From an uncultured Clostridia bacterium (GTDB lineage: Bacteria > Bacillota > Clostridia > Christensenellales > HGM11417): a stretch of 64,000 nt of DNA. How positions within the stretch are numbered: position 1 is the first letter of the stretch; the number at the start of each line of letters is the position of its first letter. Position numbers and translations under genes: made by a program. The notes beneath the pieces were generated by a model. It saw only the letters and a program-made list of their open reading frames with translations. It was not told the origin of the DNA and searched no databases. The stretch is taken from assembly GCA_944332455.1 (NCBI GenBank), contig CALVJY010000007.1, positions 19,716 through 83,715 of the forward strand, written 5' to 3'. Of this stretch, positions 54,489 through 63,201 are shown piece after piece.

Positions 54489-55400
54489 TCAGCCCTTCAG
54501 GCCGCCGAAGTACACCTTTTCCATGATGGTGTTCTGGAAGGCCACGAACAGGGCCAGCACCGGGAGCAGGGAGAGCATGACCCCCGCAAAATAGGCCGGG
54601 ATGTTGCCCGCATAGGACGACATGACGCTGAAGGCGTAGGTGCCGTAGGCCAGGTTGGGGTATTCGGTCATGTAGGCCGCCGTGCTCTCGTAGTCGTTCC
54701 AGGCCGTGATGAACTGCATGATGAACAGGGCGATGATGCTGGGCAGCACCTGTGGCAGCATGACCCGGAACAGGATCTGGTAGTGATTGGCCCCGTCGAT
54801 GGAGGCCGCCTCGGCGTAGGAGTGGTCGATCCCCTTCCAGAAGGCGTACATGTAGAAGAAGTGGGCGCCGTACAGGGTGATGCTGACCACCGTGATGGCC
54901 GGGCTGTTGATCAGGTGCAGGTTGTGATACAGCCGCCACTGGGCCCCCTGCCCCCCGTAGAGGGGGAGCATGCTGACGAACAGGCCCAGCACGTAGAGAA
55001 AGTTGGTGAATTTGGATTTGTAGTGCACCAGCACATAGCACACCAGCGCCGTGGTGAACCAGGTCAAAAAAGAAGAGGAGGTGGTCCGCCAGATGGAGTG
55101 CCACAGCATCATCAGAAAGCTGTTTTTGCCGTCGATGTTGGTCCACTCGGTAAAGGCCGCGAGGTAGTTGCCGAAGTTGGGCGGATTGGGGAGACTGAAC
55201 AGGGTGTCGTTGCGCTGATCGGCCAGAAAGACGTTCTGGTTCTGCTTCAGCGAGATCAGGATGCCGTAGACGAAGAAGTACAGCACCAGCAGGGAGTAGA
55301 GCGCCATCAGCGTGAAGGCGACGGCATAGACCACCGTGCGGGAGACCGACTTTCCGTGCCGGTTCCGGCCGTTTTTTCTGATTTTACGGGTCTTTTCCAT
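54489..55400 (-). CDS. carbohydrate ABC transporter permease, MalG-type
   Basis: 303 aa, six membrane segments after a basic N-terminus. EAA loop SYAEAASIDGANHYQILFRV followed by MLPQVLPS. The C-terminus NTIMEKVYFGGLKG is of the LplC/YtcP-type permeases. Starts 4 bp after the upstream permease gene. Confidence 0.9.
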   Translation of the reverse strand: MEKTRKIRKNGRNRHGKSVSRTVVYAVAFTLMALYSLLVLYFFVYGILISLKQNQNVFLADQRNDTLFSLPNPPNFGNYLAAFTEWTNIDGKNSFLMMLWHSIWRTTSSSFLTWFTTALVCYVLVHYKSKFTNFLYVLGLFVSMLPLYGGQGAQWRLYHNLHLINSPAITVVSITLYGAHFFYMYAFWKGIDHSYAEAASIDGANHYQILFRVMLPQVLPSIIALFIMQFITAWNDYESTAAYMTEYPNLAYGTYAFSVMSSYAGNIPAYFAGVMLSLLPVLALFVAFQNTIMEKVYFGGLKG

Positions 55401-55404
55401 GGCC

Positions 55405-56367
55405 TTACACCTCGTTTCTCCTGAAGAGGAATTTGCGCAGCAGCAGCACGATCGGGAAGGTGATCAGGGTCATCACCAGGCCGATGGCCGAGGCGTAGTG
55501 GACGTCCTGGGAGATCCAGGTCACCGCCCCCGTCGCGTAGGCGTACAGCAAAAAGTTGAGGGTGGCCGTGTCGTAATGTCCCCCGGTCATGGCCAGGATG
55601 GGGCCGGTCGAGGAGAGGATGCCGGCCAGGCTGAGCACCAGAATGGTGGAGATCGTGGGCCAGATCATGGGCAGGATCAGGTAGATCAGTTCCTGAAACC
55701 AGTTGCAGCCGTCGATCTCCCCCGCCTCCAGCACCTCCTCGCTGATGGAGTTCATGGCCCCGCCCAGCACCACCATGTTGGGGCCGAAGCCGAAGATGAC
55801 GTTGTACACCAGCAGCCAGACGATGGCGCTGTCGGTGGCCAGCGGGTTGTAGTAGGGCTGGCCGTGCGCCGTCAGCCAGGCGCTGAAGGGCCCGCCCTTG
55901 TAAAAGGTGTACTGGAACAGCACGACCAGGGCGGAGCTGGTGATGATGGTGGGCAGGTAGGTGACCGTGCGGAACACCCGGTAGCCCAGGATCTTTTTGT
56001 AGACGAAATAGGCCATCAGGATGGACAGCGGCAGCACGATGACCAGCGCCACGGCGTAGAACAGCAGGGTGTTGCGCAGGGCCAGCAGCAGATCGTCGTC
56101 CCGGAAAAACCCGTCGAAGACCATCTCGAAATTTTCCAAAGTAAAGTACAGCTCGTATTCGTCTGCCCCGAGGCCAAATCTTTGCCGCTGAAAGGCCATG
56201 AGCAGGGAATCGAAGTTGACGTACAGCCAAAACACCAGAAAACAGATGATGGGGAGGACCAGGATGCTGAACACAAACCAGAATTCCTGCTTTTTGGCCT
56301 GGGTCCACCTGGGCTTTTTCTCCTTGCCCGGTACGGCCGCGATCTTGACTTCCGCTTCTTCCTTCAT
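55405..56367 (-). CDS. carbohydrate ABC transporter permease, MalF/LplB-type
   Basis: 320 aa, first gene of the operon. Membrane segments from about residue 30. EAA loop EEVLEAGEIDGCNWFQELIY followed by LILPMIWPT. Pairs with the next gene product. The ATPase is not encoded locally. Confidence 0.9.
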   Translation of the reverse strand: MKEEAEVKIAAVPGKEKKPRWTQAKKQEFWFVFSILVLPIICFLVFWLYVNFDSLLMAFQRQRFGLGADEYELYFTLENFEMVFDGFFRDDDLLLALRNTLLFYAVALVIVLPLSILMAYFVYKKILGYRVFRTVTYLPTIITSSALVVLFQYTFYKGGPFSAWLTAHGQPYYNPLATDSAIVWLLVYNVIFGFGPNMVVLGGAMNSISEEVLEAGEIDGCNWFQELIYLILPMIWPTISTILVLSLAGILSSTGPILAMTGGHYDTATLNFLLYAYATGAVTWISQDVHYASAIGLVMTLITFPIVLLLRKFLFRRNEV

Positions 56368-56801
56368 GATCTCACCTTTTCCTTTTTCCCTTGTCCGTGT
56401 CAGCCGTGAAAATCAGCCGGTCGTCCAGCCTTTAATCAGCTGCAAGTGGTCCGGCCCTTTCGGGATAAACAGCCCTTCCGCGGCCGAGTCCCCGCGTCTG
56501 CGGGACTGAACAGGCCATGTTCGAATTTGCCGCCCCTGCCGGGGGTTCGCGGGGAACGCGCTCCCGCTCCGTCCCGGCTTGCCCTTTGCTGCATCCCGGC
56601 CGGCCGAAAAAGATTTTTCAGGTTGGTACGGCGTACCAACCTGAAAGGGGCGCCCCTTTCAGACCTCTTGTGAAGCCTCTTTTCTTCTGTCCGTTTCAGG
56701 TCCGGATGAAAGTCCGGACAGCCTGAGCGATCCGTGTTCCGGGACCGAGGTTGGCTTTTGTCCGGGTGAGGACCTTGTCCTCCCTGTTGTCAAACGTCAT
56801 T
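56368..56801 (-). other. ~430-nt leader of the second importer operon
   Basis: Between the promoter at 56802-56830 and the first permease start. No credible ORF. It contains a hairpin with 13-bp arms (TTCAGGTTGGTAC / GTACCAACCTGAA, 56617-56645) immediately followed by AGGGGCGCCCCT. The length and structure allow transcript-level control; no known riboswitch recognised. Confidence 0.45.
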
Positions 56802-56830
56802 ATTATACAACGATTTTCAGGGATTGTAAA
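56802..56830 (-). promoter_or_regulatory. promoter of the second importer operon
   Basis: TTTACA (56825-56830), 17-bp spacer, TATAAT (56802-56807) on the minus strand, divergent from the AraC gene promoter at 56880. Confidence 0.6.
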
Positions 56831-56879
56831 TAGATATTTTTGCTATCATAAAAAACAAGATCGTCCATGTCCGGACAAG

Positions 56880-56908
56880 TTGACAAACGGCGGCGTTTGC
56901 TCTATAAT
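56880..56908 (+). promoter_or_regulatory. promoter of the first AraC-family regulator
   Basis: TTGACA (56880-56885), 17-bp spacer, TATAAT (56903-56908). GTCCGGAC palindromes occur just upstream (about 56870) and near 56718 and could be regulator sites. Confidence 0.7.
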
Positions 56909-56973
56909 GAGATCGGACATTTCCGGCCGCCTCCCCCTTTTGGGGGCCGGACCGGTCCGTCAGGAGAAAAACG

Positions 56974-57867
56974 ATGTCAAAACAAAAGATCCCACCCTTT
57001 GCCGATCCCGAGGAGGACCGCCCGATCCGGCAGTACGACCTGGATCCTGCCGCCGAACACAACATCGGCGCCGTTCTGTGCTATGCCTCCCTGATGACCC
57101 GCTTTTTCAAAGGCATCGACGCCCACCGGCATGACCATCTGGAACTGGTTTACGTTCAGAAGGGCAGCTGCGTCCTCTGTCTGGAGGAGGAAAGTTTTAC
57201 GCTCCGGGCCGGGGATGTCTTTATCGTAGACGCAGACCGCCTGCATTATGAGCGGGAGGCGGAGGACCGGGAGGTCGCCATCTACTACCTGGGCATCCGG
57301 GGCAGCGGCTGCAGCGAGGACAAGATCATGGACTTTCTGAACACGGCCGGACACCCCGTTGTCTGCGCCGCCCCCCTGCGGGACATCCTGGACCCGCTGA
57401 TCTCCGAGCTGTTTTTCGAAGCCAAGGCGCAGCCGGCTTTTTTCCATCAGAACACGGCCTGCCTTCTGACCTCTCTCCTCCTCTTTCTGGCCCGACTGAA
57501 CCGCGAACCCGGCAGCCGGCCGATCTCGACCTATTGCAAAAAGATCATCGACTACATCGAGACCAATTTTTACAGGCCCTTAACGCTGGACATGCTGTCC
57601 GGGGAGCTGCATCTTTCCAAGTACTACCTTTCCCACATCTTCAAAAGCCAGCTGTCGGTCTCCCCCATCGGCTACCTCATCGAAAAGCGGATCTCCGAGG
57701 CCGAAAAGCTGCTGCGCTCAAGCGATCTGCCGGTCAGCGAGATCGCGCAGGGGGTCGGCTATTCCGACCCGCTGTACTTCAGCCGCCTGTTCAAAAAACT
57801 GCGCGGACTCTCCCCTCAGCAGCTTCGGGACCAGGCCCGGAAAGGGTCCCGCTCCTCCGCCCCGTAG
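56974..57867 (+). CDS. AraC-family transcriptional regulator
   Basis: 297 aa, ATG with CAGGAG. N-terminal cupin-like sensor (residues about 30-150: HRHDHLELVYVQKGSCVL, then LRAGDVFIVDADRLHYE). C-terminal pair of helix-turn-helix motifs (residues about 190-285: LTLDMLSGELHLSKYYLSHI, PVSEIAQGVGYSDPLYFSRL). Divergent from the importer operon, so it is the probable activator of glycan uptake. Sugar effector expected at the cupin. Confidence 0.9.
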   Translation: MSKQKIPPFADPEEDRPIRQYDLDPAAEHNIGAVLCYASLMTRFFKGIDAHRHDHLELVYVQKGSCVLCLEEESFTLRAGDVFIVDADRLHYEREAEDREVAIYYLGIRGSGCSEDKIMDFLNTAGHPVVCAAPLRDILDPLISELFFEAKAQPAFFHQNTACLLTSLLLFLARLNREPGSRPISTYCKKIIDYIETNFYRPLTLDMLSGELHLSKYYLSHIFKSQLSVSPIGYLIEKRISEAEKLLRSSDLPVSEIAQGVGYSDPLYFSRLFKKLRGLSPQQLRDQARKGSRSSAP

Positions 57868-57994
57868 ATCCGGACGGAAGGCAAAAAAAGGGCAGCTTTT
57901 TCTTTCCGCATCCATTATACCGCTTTTCCGTACTTTTTTCAATATCAAAATGTATTCAATATATATGGATTTGTAAAGTCTTTCAAGTTTCGGA

Positions 57995-58023
57995 TTGACA
58001 AAACGGGCTTTTTATTATATACT
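57995..58023 (+). promoter_or_regulatory. promoter of the second AraC-family regulator
   Basis: TTGACA (57995-58000), 17-bp spacer, TATACT (58018-58023), 22 bp before the ATG at 58046. Its presence rules out an upstream TTG start at 57995. Confidence 0.65.
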
Positions 58024-58045
58024 TTTGTTATCTCCGAGGTGGACC

Positions 58046-59398
58046 ATGATCTCTTACTTTTTCTATCAGAACACCTGGCTGAGCCTGATAGACCGCGCCG
58101 ACAAGATCAACTTTCTCTACCACATCAACCTGTTTGACTGGCCGACTGAACACGGGCATCAGGACTATTGGGAGTTTACCATCGTCACCAACGGCGCCCT
58201 GGAAAACCACGCCAACGGCAGGGTCCGCGTCTTCGGGGCCAACTCCGTGCTGGTCGCCACCACCCGGGACGTTCACTTTCTGCTGAAATCCGGGCCGGAC
58301 CCCGTCCGCTACATCAACATCATGGTCCGGGAATCCCACCTCAGGCAGATCTTATCCGCCCTCTCTCCCGGCCTGATGGACTACCTCGGCTCGGAGAACT
58401 TTCAGCTGACCCTCCCCGTGAACCGGGTCAACGAGATCGAACAGATCCTGCTGCAGGTCACCTACTCCAATCCCGACCGCTGCCTCGAAAACGACAAGCT
58501 GACCTGTTCGGCCTTTCTGCTTCTGATCTCCTCCGTTCTGCTCAGCCAGGCCGCAGACCTGCTCAACATGCCCCCTTCGCTGCTGCGGCTGAATCAGCTG
58601 ACCCAGCAGAACGAGCTGCTGCACTGCAACGTCAACGACCTCGCCAAAAAGCTGGGCTATTCCCGGGCCCGGCTGACCGCCATATTCCGGAAATACATCG
58701 GGATCACCCCCCACCGCTATCTGACCGAATACAAATTCAACCACGCCCGCAAGCTGCTGGAGACCACCACCATGACCGTCTCGAAGATCGCCGAGACCGT
58801 GGGCTATTCCAGCACCATGCAGTTTTTCGCCAACTTCAAAAGGCTGTTCGGGATCACGCCCTCCGAGTACCGGAAGGCCGGGCATCCCCCGATCTCCCGC
58901 ACCGACAGATCCGGATCCCGGAATAAAGGCGGAAGAGGTCCGGGCCGGCCCAAAAAAACAGCTCCGGCGAAGAAAACGGAAAAACAAACGGGATCCCCTC
59001 TGCCGCCGGACCGGGACAAAGACGAGTCCCCGACGGAGAAGCGGGCAGCCGGAGCCCGAAGCAAGGATGATTTTCTGCCAGCAGATCTGAGCCAAGACGT
59101 CCGCACAGAAGATCAAAGGGAAAACATCTCTCCGGCAGAGGACCGGACGGCAGGCTCAACGCCGGAGCCCCAAACCAACGAACCGACGGCAGAGAACCCG
59201 AGAAAGAACGAGCTTTTGCCGGAAAACCGGACGGAAGGCCCGGCCCCGGAGCCCCAGGCCGAAGATGAGACGATGACAGAGAACCAAAGCGAGGACGACC
59301 CCTCGGAAAACCGAGGGAGGACGGTCCGACGCCGGCCCCCGGCCGAGGCTGATCCGACGGAAAAACCAAAAGCCCCTCTGCCGCCGGAAGGGATCTGA
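58046..59398 (+). CDS. AraC-family regulator with long disordered AT-hook tail
   Basis: 450 aa from the ATG at 58046 (GAGGTGG SD). Residues 1-170: cupin-like sensor (EHGHQDYWEFTIVTNGALEN, then NSVLVATTRDVHFL). Residues about 185-285: AraC DNA-binding domain (NDLAKKLGYSRARLTAIFRK, VSKIAETVGYSSTMQFFANF). From about 290 to the end lie roughly 160 residues rich in Pro, Glu, Arg, Lys and Ser with no fold, containing GRGPGRPKKTAPAKK, which matches the AT-hook core GRP flanked by basic residues. Typical AraC proteins end soon after the second HTH. Regulates neighbouring glycan genes by inference. Confidence 0.85.
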   Translation: MISYFFYQNTWLSLIDRADKINFLYHINLFDWPTEHGHQDYWEFTIVTNGALENHANGRVRVFGANSVLVATTRDVHFLLKSGPDPVRYINIMVRESHLRQILSALSPGLMDYLGSENFQLTLPVNRVNEIEQILLQVTYSNPDRCLENDKLTCSAFLLLISSVLLSQAADLLNMPPSLLRLNQLTQQNELLHCNVNDLAKKLGYSRARLTAIFRKYIGITPHRYLTEYKFNHARKLLETTTMTVSKIAETVGYSSTMQFFANFKRLFGITPSEYRKAGHPPISRTDRSGSRNKGGRGPGRPKKTAPAKKTEKQTGSPLPPDRDKDESPTEKRAAGARSKDDFLPADLSQDVRTEDQRENISPAEDRTAGSTPEPQTNEPTAENPRKNELLPENRTEGPAPEPQAEDETMTENQSEDDPSENRGRTVRRRPPAEADPTEKPKAPLPPEGI

Positions 59399-59485
59399 CG
59401 TTTACAAAGGGGCTGACAATTTACAGCAATATGATCTGCCGCCCGCCCGAGAAAGGTCAGATCACGATAAGGAGGAACTTCACAC

Positions 59486-60895
59486 ATGAAAACCAACCGC
59501 TACATGCTGCGCGCTTTGGCCCTGACGCTCTGTCTGCTCTCCGCCCTCGCCGCCGGCGCCTGCGGGGAGACAGCCGCCCCGCCCCTGCCGGAATATCCGG
59601 CGGACGCCTTTGTCACCACGGCCTGGTGGGCGCCCTACGAGATCTCGGAGGAGAGCTTTATGCTTTACAAAGAGGCCGGCCTGAACACGGTGACCTTTGT
59701 CAATCACTCGCGGGCGGCGACCACGGCCACCCTGTCCCAGACCCGCTACTACCTCGGGTCCGACCTTACCATGGAGACCCTGGAAATGTGCCGGAAGACC
59801 GGGCTGAAGGCCGCCATCGCCGAAGGCGGATGGTATTCGCCCTATGAGACCGACACCCCCTTCTCCGAATATGATCTGTACGGAGATTACGAAGATCTGA
59901 TCATCGGCATACATATTACAGACGAGCCCAGCGCCGAACAGATGCGGGAGTCCTGTTCGCCGGAGCGCATCGCCGACTTCAAGTCGGTCTATTCGGTGCC
60001 CTACATGATCAACCTGCACCCCGTCACCGCGGCCGGCGGGGCCACGGGCACTCTCAGCTACGCCGAATACCTGCAGACCTACGAGGAATGCGTGCTGCAA
60101 AACTTCCCCGACGCCCCCTTTGTGTCGGTGGACTTCTATCCCTACCACACCGAACAGTATGCCGAGATGGACCGGCAGTGGGTCTCCTGCTACGAGCAGG
60201 TCTCCGCCCTGATCGCAAAGTACGACGCCGAGGCCAATTTCTACATCCAGACGGCGGAAGGCAACGAATTTACCACCGGGCTGACCGAGGACGACATCCG
60301 CTGGCAGGTCTACATGGCCCTCTGCTTCGGTGGCACCCAGCTCTCCTACTACTGCTACGCCGTCCCCGGATCCGACTACAACGCCGGCGAGGACTGCGTC
60401 ACGGATCCCATGTATTCGGCCTGTCTGCTGGATCAAAACAATCAGCCCACCCATCTTTACGGCTTTGTCCGGGAGATCAACGCCGAGATCCAGGCTTTTG
60501 CCCCGGCCTTCAAGGCCTATTCCTTCACCAGGTGCATGCCGGTCTGCGTGCAGACCTACGGGGACGAGAACTTCAAGCCCGAGCTCTACGCCATGAACAC
60601 TTTGCCCGACTTTTCGGACCGGCGGTATGTCTCTGACGTCGCCAACAAAGGAAACTGTCTGGTCGGCTGCTTTGACCGGGAAGAGGACGAGGCCTACATG
60701 CTGGTCAACTACGGCTACCCGGACGAGACCGACCCCATCGAGGTCACCGTGACCCTGAAGGGCGGCGCCACCCACCTGGCCGTCTACGGCGGCGAGGGAT
60801 TTACGGGCGCCCCCGAGGTCCTGGCCGGAAGGGGCGGCCGCGTGACCCTAACTGTCGATCCCGGCGAAGGAAAATTCATCGTCCCTCTCTCCTGA
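59486..60895 (+). CDS. lipoprotein, putative TIM-barrel glycoside hydrolase
   Basis: 469 aa, lipobox AAGAC with Cys26, ATG preceded by AAGGAGG. From residue 40 the sequence has the rhythm of a (beta/alpha)8 barrel: FVTTAWWAPYEISEESF, LNTVTFVNHS, then IIGIHITDEPSAEQM near residue 150 (a barrel-typical Asp-Glu at a strand end), FVSVDFYPYHTEQ near 210, FYIQTAEGNEFTTG near 250, and a C-terminal beta domain (GGATHLAVYGGEGF). These resemble the GH-A clan or DUF4434-like enzymes, but I cannot name the family. Probably extracellular glycan hydrolysis. 87 bp after the AraC gene, same strand. Confidence 0.7.
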   Translation: MKTNRYMLRALALTLCLLSALAAGACGETAAPPLPEYPADAFVTTAWWAPYEISEESFMLYKEAGLNTVTFVNHSRAATTATLSQTRYYLGSDLTMETLEMCRKTGLKAAIAEGGWYSPYETDTPFSEYDLYGDYEDLIIGIHITDEPSAEQMRESCSPERIADFKSVYSVPYMINLHPVTAAGGATGTLSYAEYLQTYEECVLQNFPDAPFVSVDFYPYHTEQYAEMDRQWVSCYEQVSALIAKYDAEANFYIQTAEGNEFTTGLTEDDIRWQVYMALCFGGTQLSYYCYAVPGSDYNAGEDCVTDPMYSACLLDQNNQPTHLYGFVREINAEIQAFAPAFKAYSFTRCMPVCVQTYGDENFKPELYAMNTLPDFSDRRYVSDVANKGNCLVGCFDREEDEAYMLVNYGYPDETDPIEVTVTLKGGATHLAVYGGEGFTGAPEVLAGRGGRVTLTVDPGEGKFIVPLS

Positions 60896-61026
60896 GTTCT
60901 TCCGTCCGCCCCACCTGAACCTCCGCCCCCTCGTCCAAACTCTTTCCGTCCTCCTCGCCTGAAATTTAGATCCGCCTTTCCTGCTCCTGAAAACTTTGAT
61001 CCCTAAAGATCCTGCACTGCGACAAA

Positions 61027-61060
61027 ACCGGGCCTGACGGCAGCTGCCGTCAGGCCCGGT
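61027..61060. terminator. 34-bp perfect palindrome between convergent genes
   Basis: ACCGGGCCTGACGGCAG and its exact complement. The minus side continues TTTTGTC. It terminates the minus gene ending at 61070 and possibly the plus gene ending at 60895. Shares the CTGACGGC core with the hairpins at 6871 and 39311. Confidence 0.75.
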
Positions 61061-61069
61061 TGGGTTGAT

Positions 61070-62071
61070 TCAGTCTTTTGAAGATCTGCGCTTTTTCCGC
61101 AGCAGAAGGGGGATCGTCACGGCGGCGGCAGCCAGAACGGCAGCGCCGGCCGCGATGGCGGCAATGGCCCAGACCGGAAGGCCGTTTCCGTCAAAGGGGA
61201 AGGAGAAATTGAGGATTTCCACCTCTTCGGAGTTGACGTTGTAGATTTGGACGTCATGATCGGGGAAGGTGCTGATCCCCGTCCCGCTCCAGGTCACCTG
61301 CCCGTAAATGCGGAGCTTTCCGGAAAAAGCGTCCTCTATCCGGATGAACCGGCTGCCCGTCCGGCCGCCCCCGCTGGAAAAGCCGATGATCGCGATGTTG
61401 TCGCCGGCGGCCGCTTCCAGATGGTTGAACCCGTTCGGGAGATCGGCCACGACCCGGAACAGCCTCAGGTTTTCGGGGCCCTGTCCGTTCTCGGCCTCCA
61501 GCCGCAGCGAGGTTTTGATGCCGAAGGCGCAGAGGGAAAATCCCGCCACGTTTTTGACGTCGCCCAGCTTGACGCCCACGGTGTTCTGATAGGTGTACTC
61601 CTCGATGACGGTATCCGCCCGGTTGATGTCCTCCCACCAGTTGGAAAAGGTGCTCATGATGTACTCGATGCGGCCGTTTTCGCTGCCGCCGCCGACCCGG
61701 ACAGTGTTGTCCACGCTGGTGCCCCAAATGCCCTTGATCAGAAAATCATCGCACTTGGCCGAGCCGAAGTCCACGCCGCGATAGGTGTTGACAAAGGTCA
61801 GATCCTCCGCCCAGCACCCGGCGCCCTCGGCCCGGACGATCCAGGCGTGGGGGGTCATGGTGTGCCGGTCAAATTGGGGCAGGCGGACCTTGAAGCCCTG
61901 CACGCCCGCTCCCGGCTCCAGAAAGATGATGGCCGAATCGGGCTGGTTTTCCCCCGCATAGATCAGCAGTTCGGAGGGCGACTCAACGCTGGGCGATTCC
62001 CACTCCCCTTTCAGCTCCACGCCGGAGGGCACCCGGAGCGACTGGCGGATGACATAGCTCCCGGCCGGCAC
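61070..62071 (-). CDS. C-terminal part of a frameshifted twin beta-helix surface protein
   Basis: 333 codons from the first in-frame start, but the frame continues upstream to about 62236, where it belongs to the 62011-63201 gene. It encodes the second pectate-lyase-3-type beta-helix (IFDVRSYGAAGDGTTDDTQA at the true domain start, then AGSYVIRQSLRVPSGVELKG) and a C-terminal membrane helix (IAAIAAGAAVLAAAAVTIPL) with a KKRRSSKD tail. Not a separate gene if the frameshift at 62234-62236 is corrected. No LPXTG. Confidence 0.7.
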   Translation of the reverse strand: MPAGSYVIRQSLRVPSGVELKGEWESPSVESPSELLIYAGENQPDSAIIFLEPGAGVQGFKVRLPQFDRHTMTPHAWIVRAEGAGCWAEDLTFVNTYRGVDFGSAKCDDFLIKGIWGTSVDNTVRVGGGSENGRIEYIMSTFSNWWEDINRADTVIEEYTYQNTVGVKLGDVKNVAGFSLCAFGIKTSLRLEAENGQGPENLRLFRVVADLPNGFNHLEAAAGDNIAIIGFSSGGGRTGSRFIRIEDAFSGKLRIYGQVTWSGTGISTFPDHDVQIYNVNSEEVEILNFSFPFDGNGLPVWAIAAIAAGAAVLAAAAVTIPLLLRKKRRSSKD

Positions 62072-63201
62072 GAAGACGGTCCCGTTGACCTCGCCCGCCG
62101 CCGCAAGGGCGCTCTGGAAGGCCTGCGTGTCGTCCGTGGTCCCGTCCCCGGCCGCCCCGTAGCTGCGGACGTCGAAGATGCCGTCCCCGGCAGCCGATCT
62201 GGCCGGTGCAAAGACGTGGCGGTAGGCCGTCGTCCCTTGATGTCATCCAGGTTGTTCAGGCGGATGTAGTAATCGGGGTCGCTGTTGTTCACTTCAGCTC
62301 CGCCCAGCTGGGCCATGTTGCCGTAGGCTAGCTTGGGATCCACGGGGATCTCATCGTCCTTTTCGAACACGACTTCGTTGTAGTAATCCGCCTCGTCGAT
62401 GTGGATGCCGTACATAAAGAAGTCATCCACCTTGCCGATGTGCAGGGGAATGCAGTTCTGATAGACGTAGTCCGCAAAGGCCTTTCTGTCGATGGACTCG
62501 TAGGCCGCCCAGTAGTCGCCGCTGAAATTCAGGTTGACGTAGTTGGAGATCTCGTAGTTCTTGCCAATGTAAATGCCCTTGCACAAGGGGGAAAGATAGA
62601 TGTTCTCCGCATGCGAGCCCGTCCCCGGCACAAGTTCCATCCCGTAGTAGGGATTGATGAGGGTCATGTTCTGCACCGAGGTCCCATAGCTGGTCGCGCG
62701 CACGACGGGGCCGAAGGGCACGGGCGCGGTTTCGTCCTGTCCGGGATAGTAGACGTTGAGGCCCTTCAGGCTGCTGTGCGTGGCCATGGTGAACAGGGCC
62801 TCGTCTCCCGACGGGAGATCGGCCAGGATCACGGTCTGGCCCTCATAGTTTTTCCCCGGCGTGTTCCACTGTCCGTACAGGGTGACGCCGCTCTCCACGA
62901 TCAGGGGCTCCCGGATCAGATAACTGCCCGGCGGCGCGTAGACGATCCCGCCGCCCCGGGCGGCGGCGGAGGCCAGCGCCTCCTCGAAGGCCGCCGTGTC
63001 GTCCGTGACCCCGTCGCCCTTGGCGCCAAAGTCCTTCACGTTCCATTCGGTGATGATGGTGTCCCCGTCAAACAGGCTCCTGGCCTGCAGAACAGCTCCC
63101 TCGTCCCCTCCCTCGGCCGCGATCGCGGGCAGAGTCGGACAGAGGCTCAGCACGAGCAGGAACAAAACGGCCAGGCTCAGTCCCTTTCCCTTAATTCTCA
63201 T
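62011..63201 (-). CDS. N-terminal part of a frameshifted twin beta-helix surface protein
   Basis: ATG at 63201 with GGAGG, overlapping the upstream gene by 11 bp. Signal peptide at residues 1-30. First pectate-lyase-3 type beta-helix: VKDFGAKGDGVTDDTAAFEE, then PPGSYLIREPLIVESGVTLY. Translation is sensible up to RLNNLDDIKG; beyond that it is Arg/Pro/Thr-rich nonsense to the stop at 62011. Adding one G to the GGG at 62234-62236 restores DIKGTTAYRHVFAP and joins the C-terminal part, giving a protein of about 710 aa. Role: polysaccharide binding or lyase/hydrolase; catalytic residues not assignable. Confidence 0.75.
   Translation of the reverse strand: MRIKGKGLSLAVLFLLVLSLCPTLPAIAAEGGDEGAVLQARSLFDGDTIITEWNVKDFGAKGDGVTDDTAAFEEALASAAARGGGIVYAPPGSYLIREPLIVESGVTLYGQWNTPGKNYEGQTVILADLPSGDEALFTMATHSSLKGLNVYYPGQDETAPVPFGPVVRATSYGTSVQNMTLINPYYGMELVPGTGSHAENIYLSPLCKGIYIGKNYEISNYVNLNFSGDYWAAYESIDRKAFADYVYQNCIPLHIGKVDDFFMYGIHIDEADYYNEVVFEKDDEIPVDPKLAYGNMAQLGGAEVNNSDPDYYIRLNNLDDIKGRRPTATSLHRPDRLPGTASSTSAATGRPGTGPRTTRRPSRAPLRRRARSTGPSSCRPGAMSSASRSGCPPAWS

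Noticed and set aside
16341..56367. Missing ATPase genes in both sugar ABC importers
   Set aside because: Normal for Gram-positive family 1 importers that share an MsmX-type ATPase encoded elsewhere.
57995..58045. Upstream TTG start for the second AraC gene
   Set aside because: The position coincides with the TTGACA of the promoter; the ATG at 58046 has the SD.
61070..63201. Two independent surface-protein genes
   Set aside because: The 3' part begins in mid-domain, and adding a single G merges the frames into one twin-domain protein, so separate genes are unlikely.
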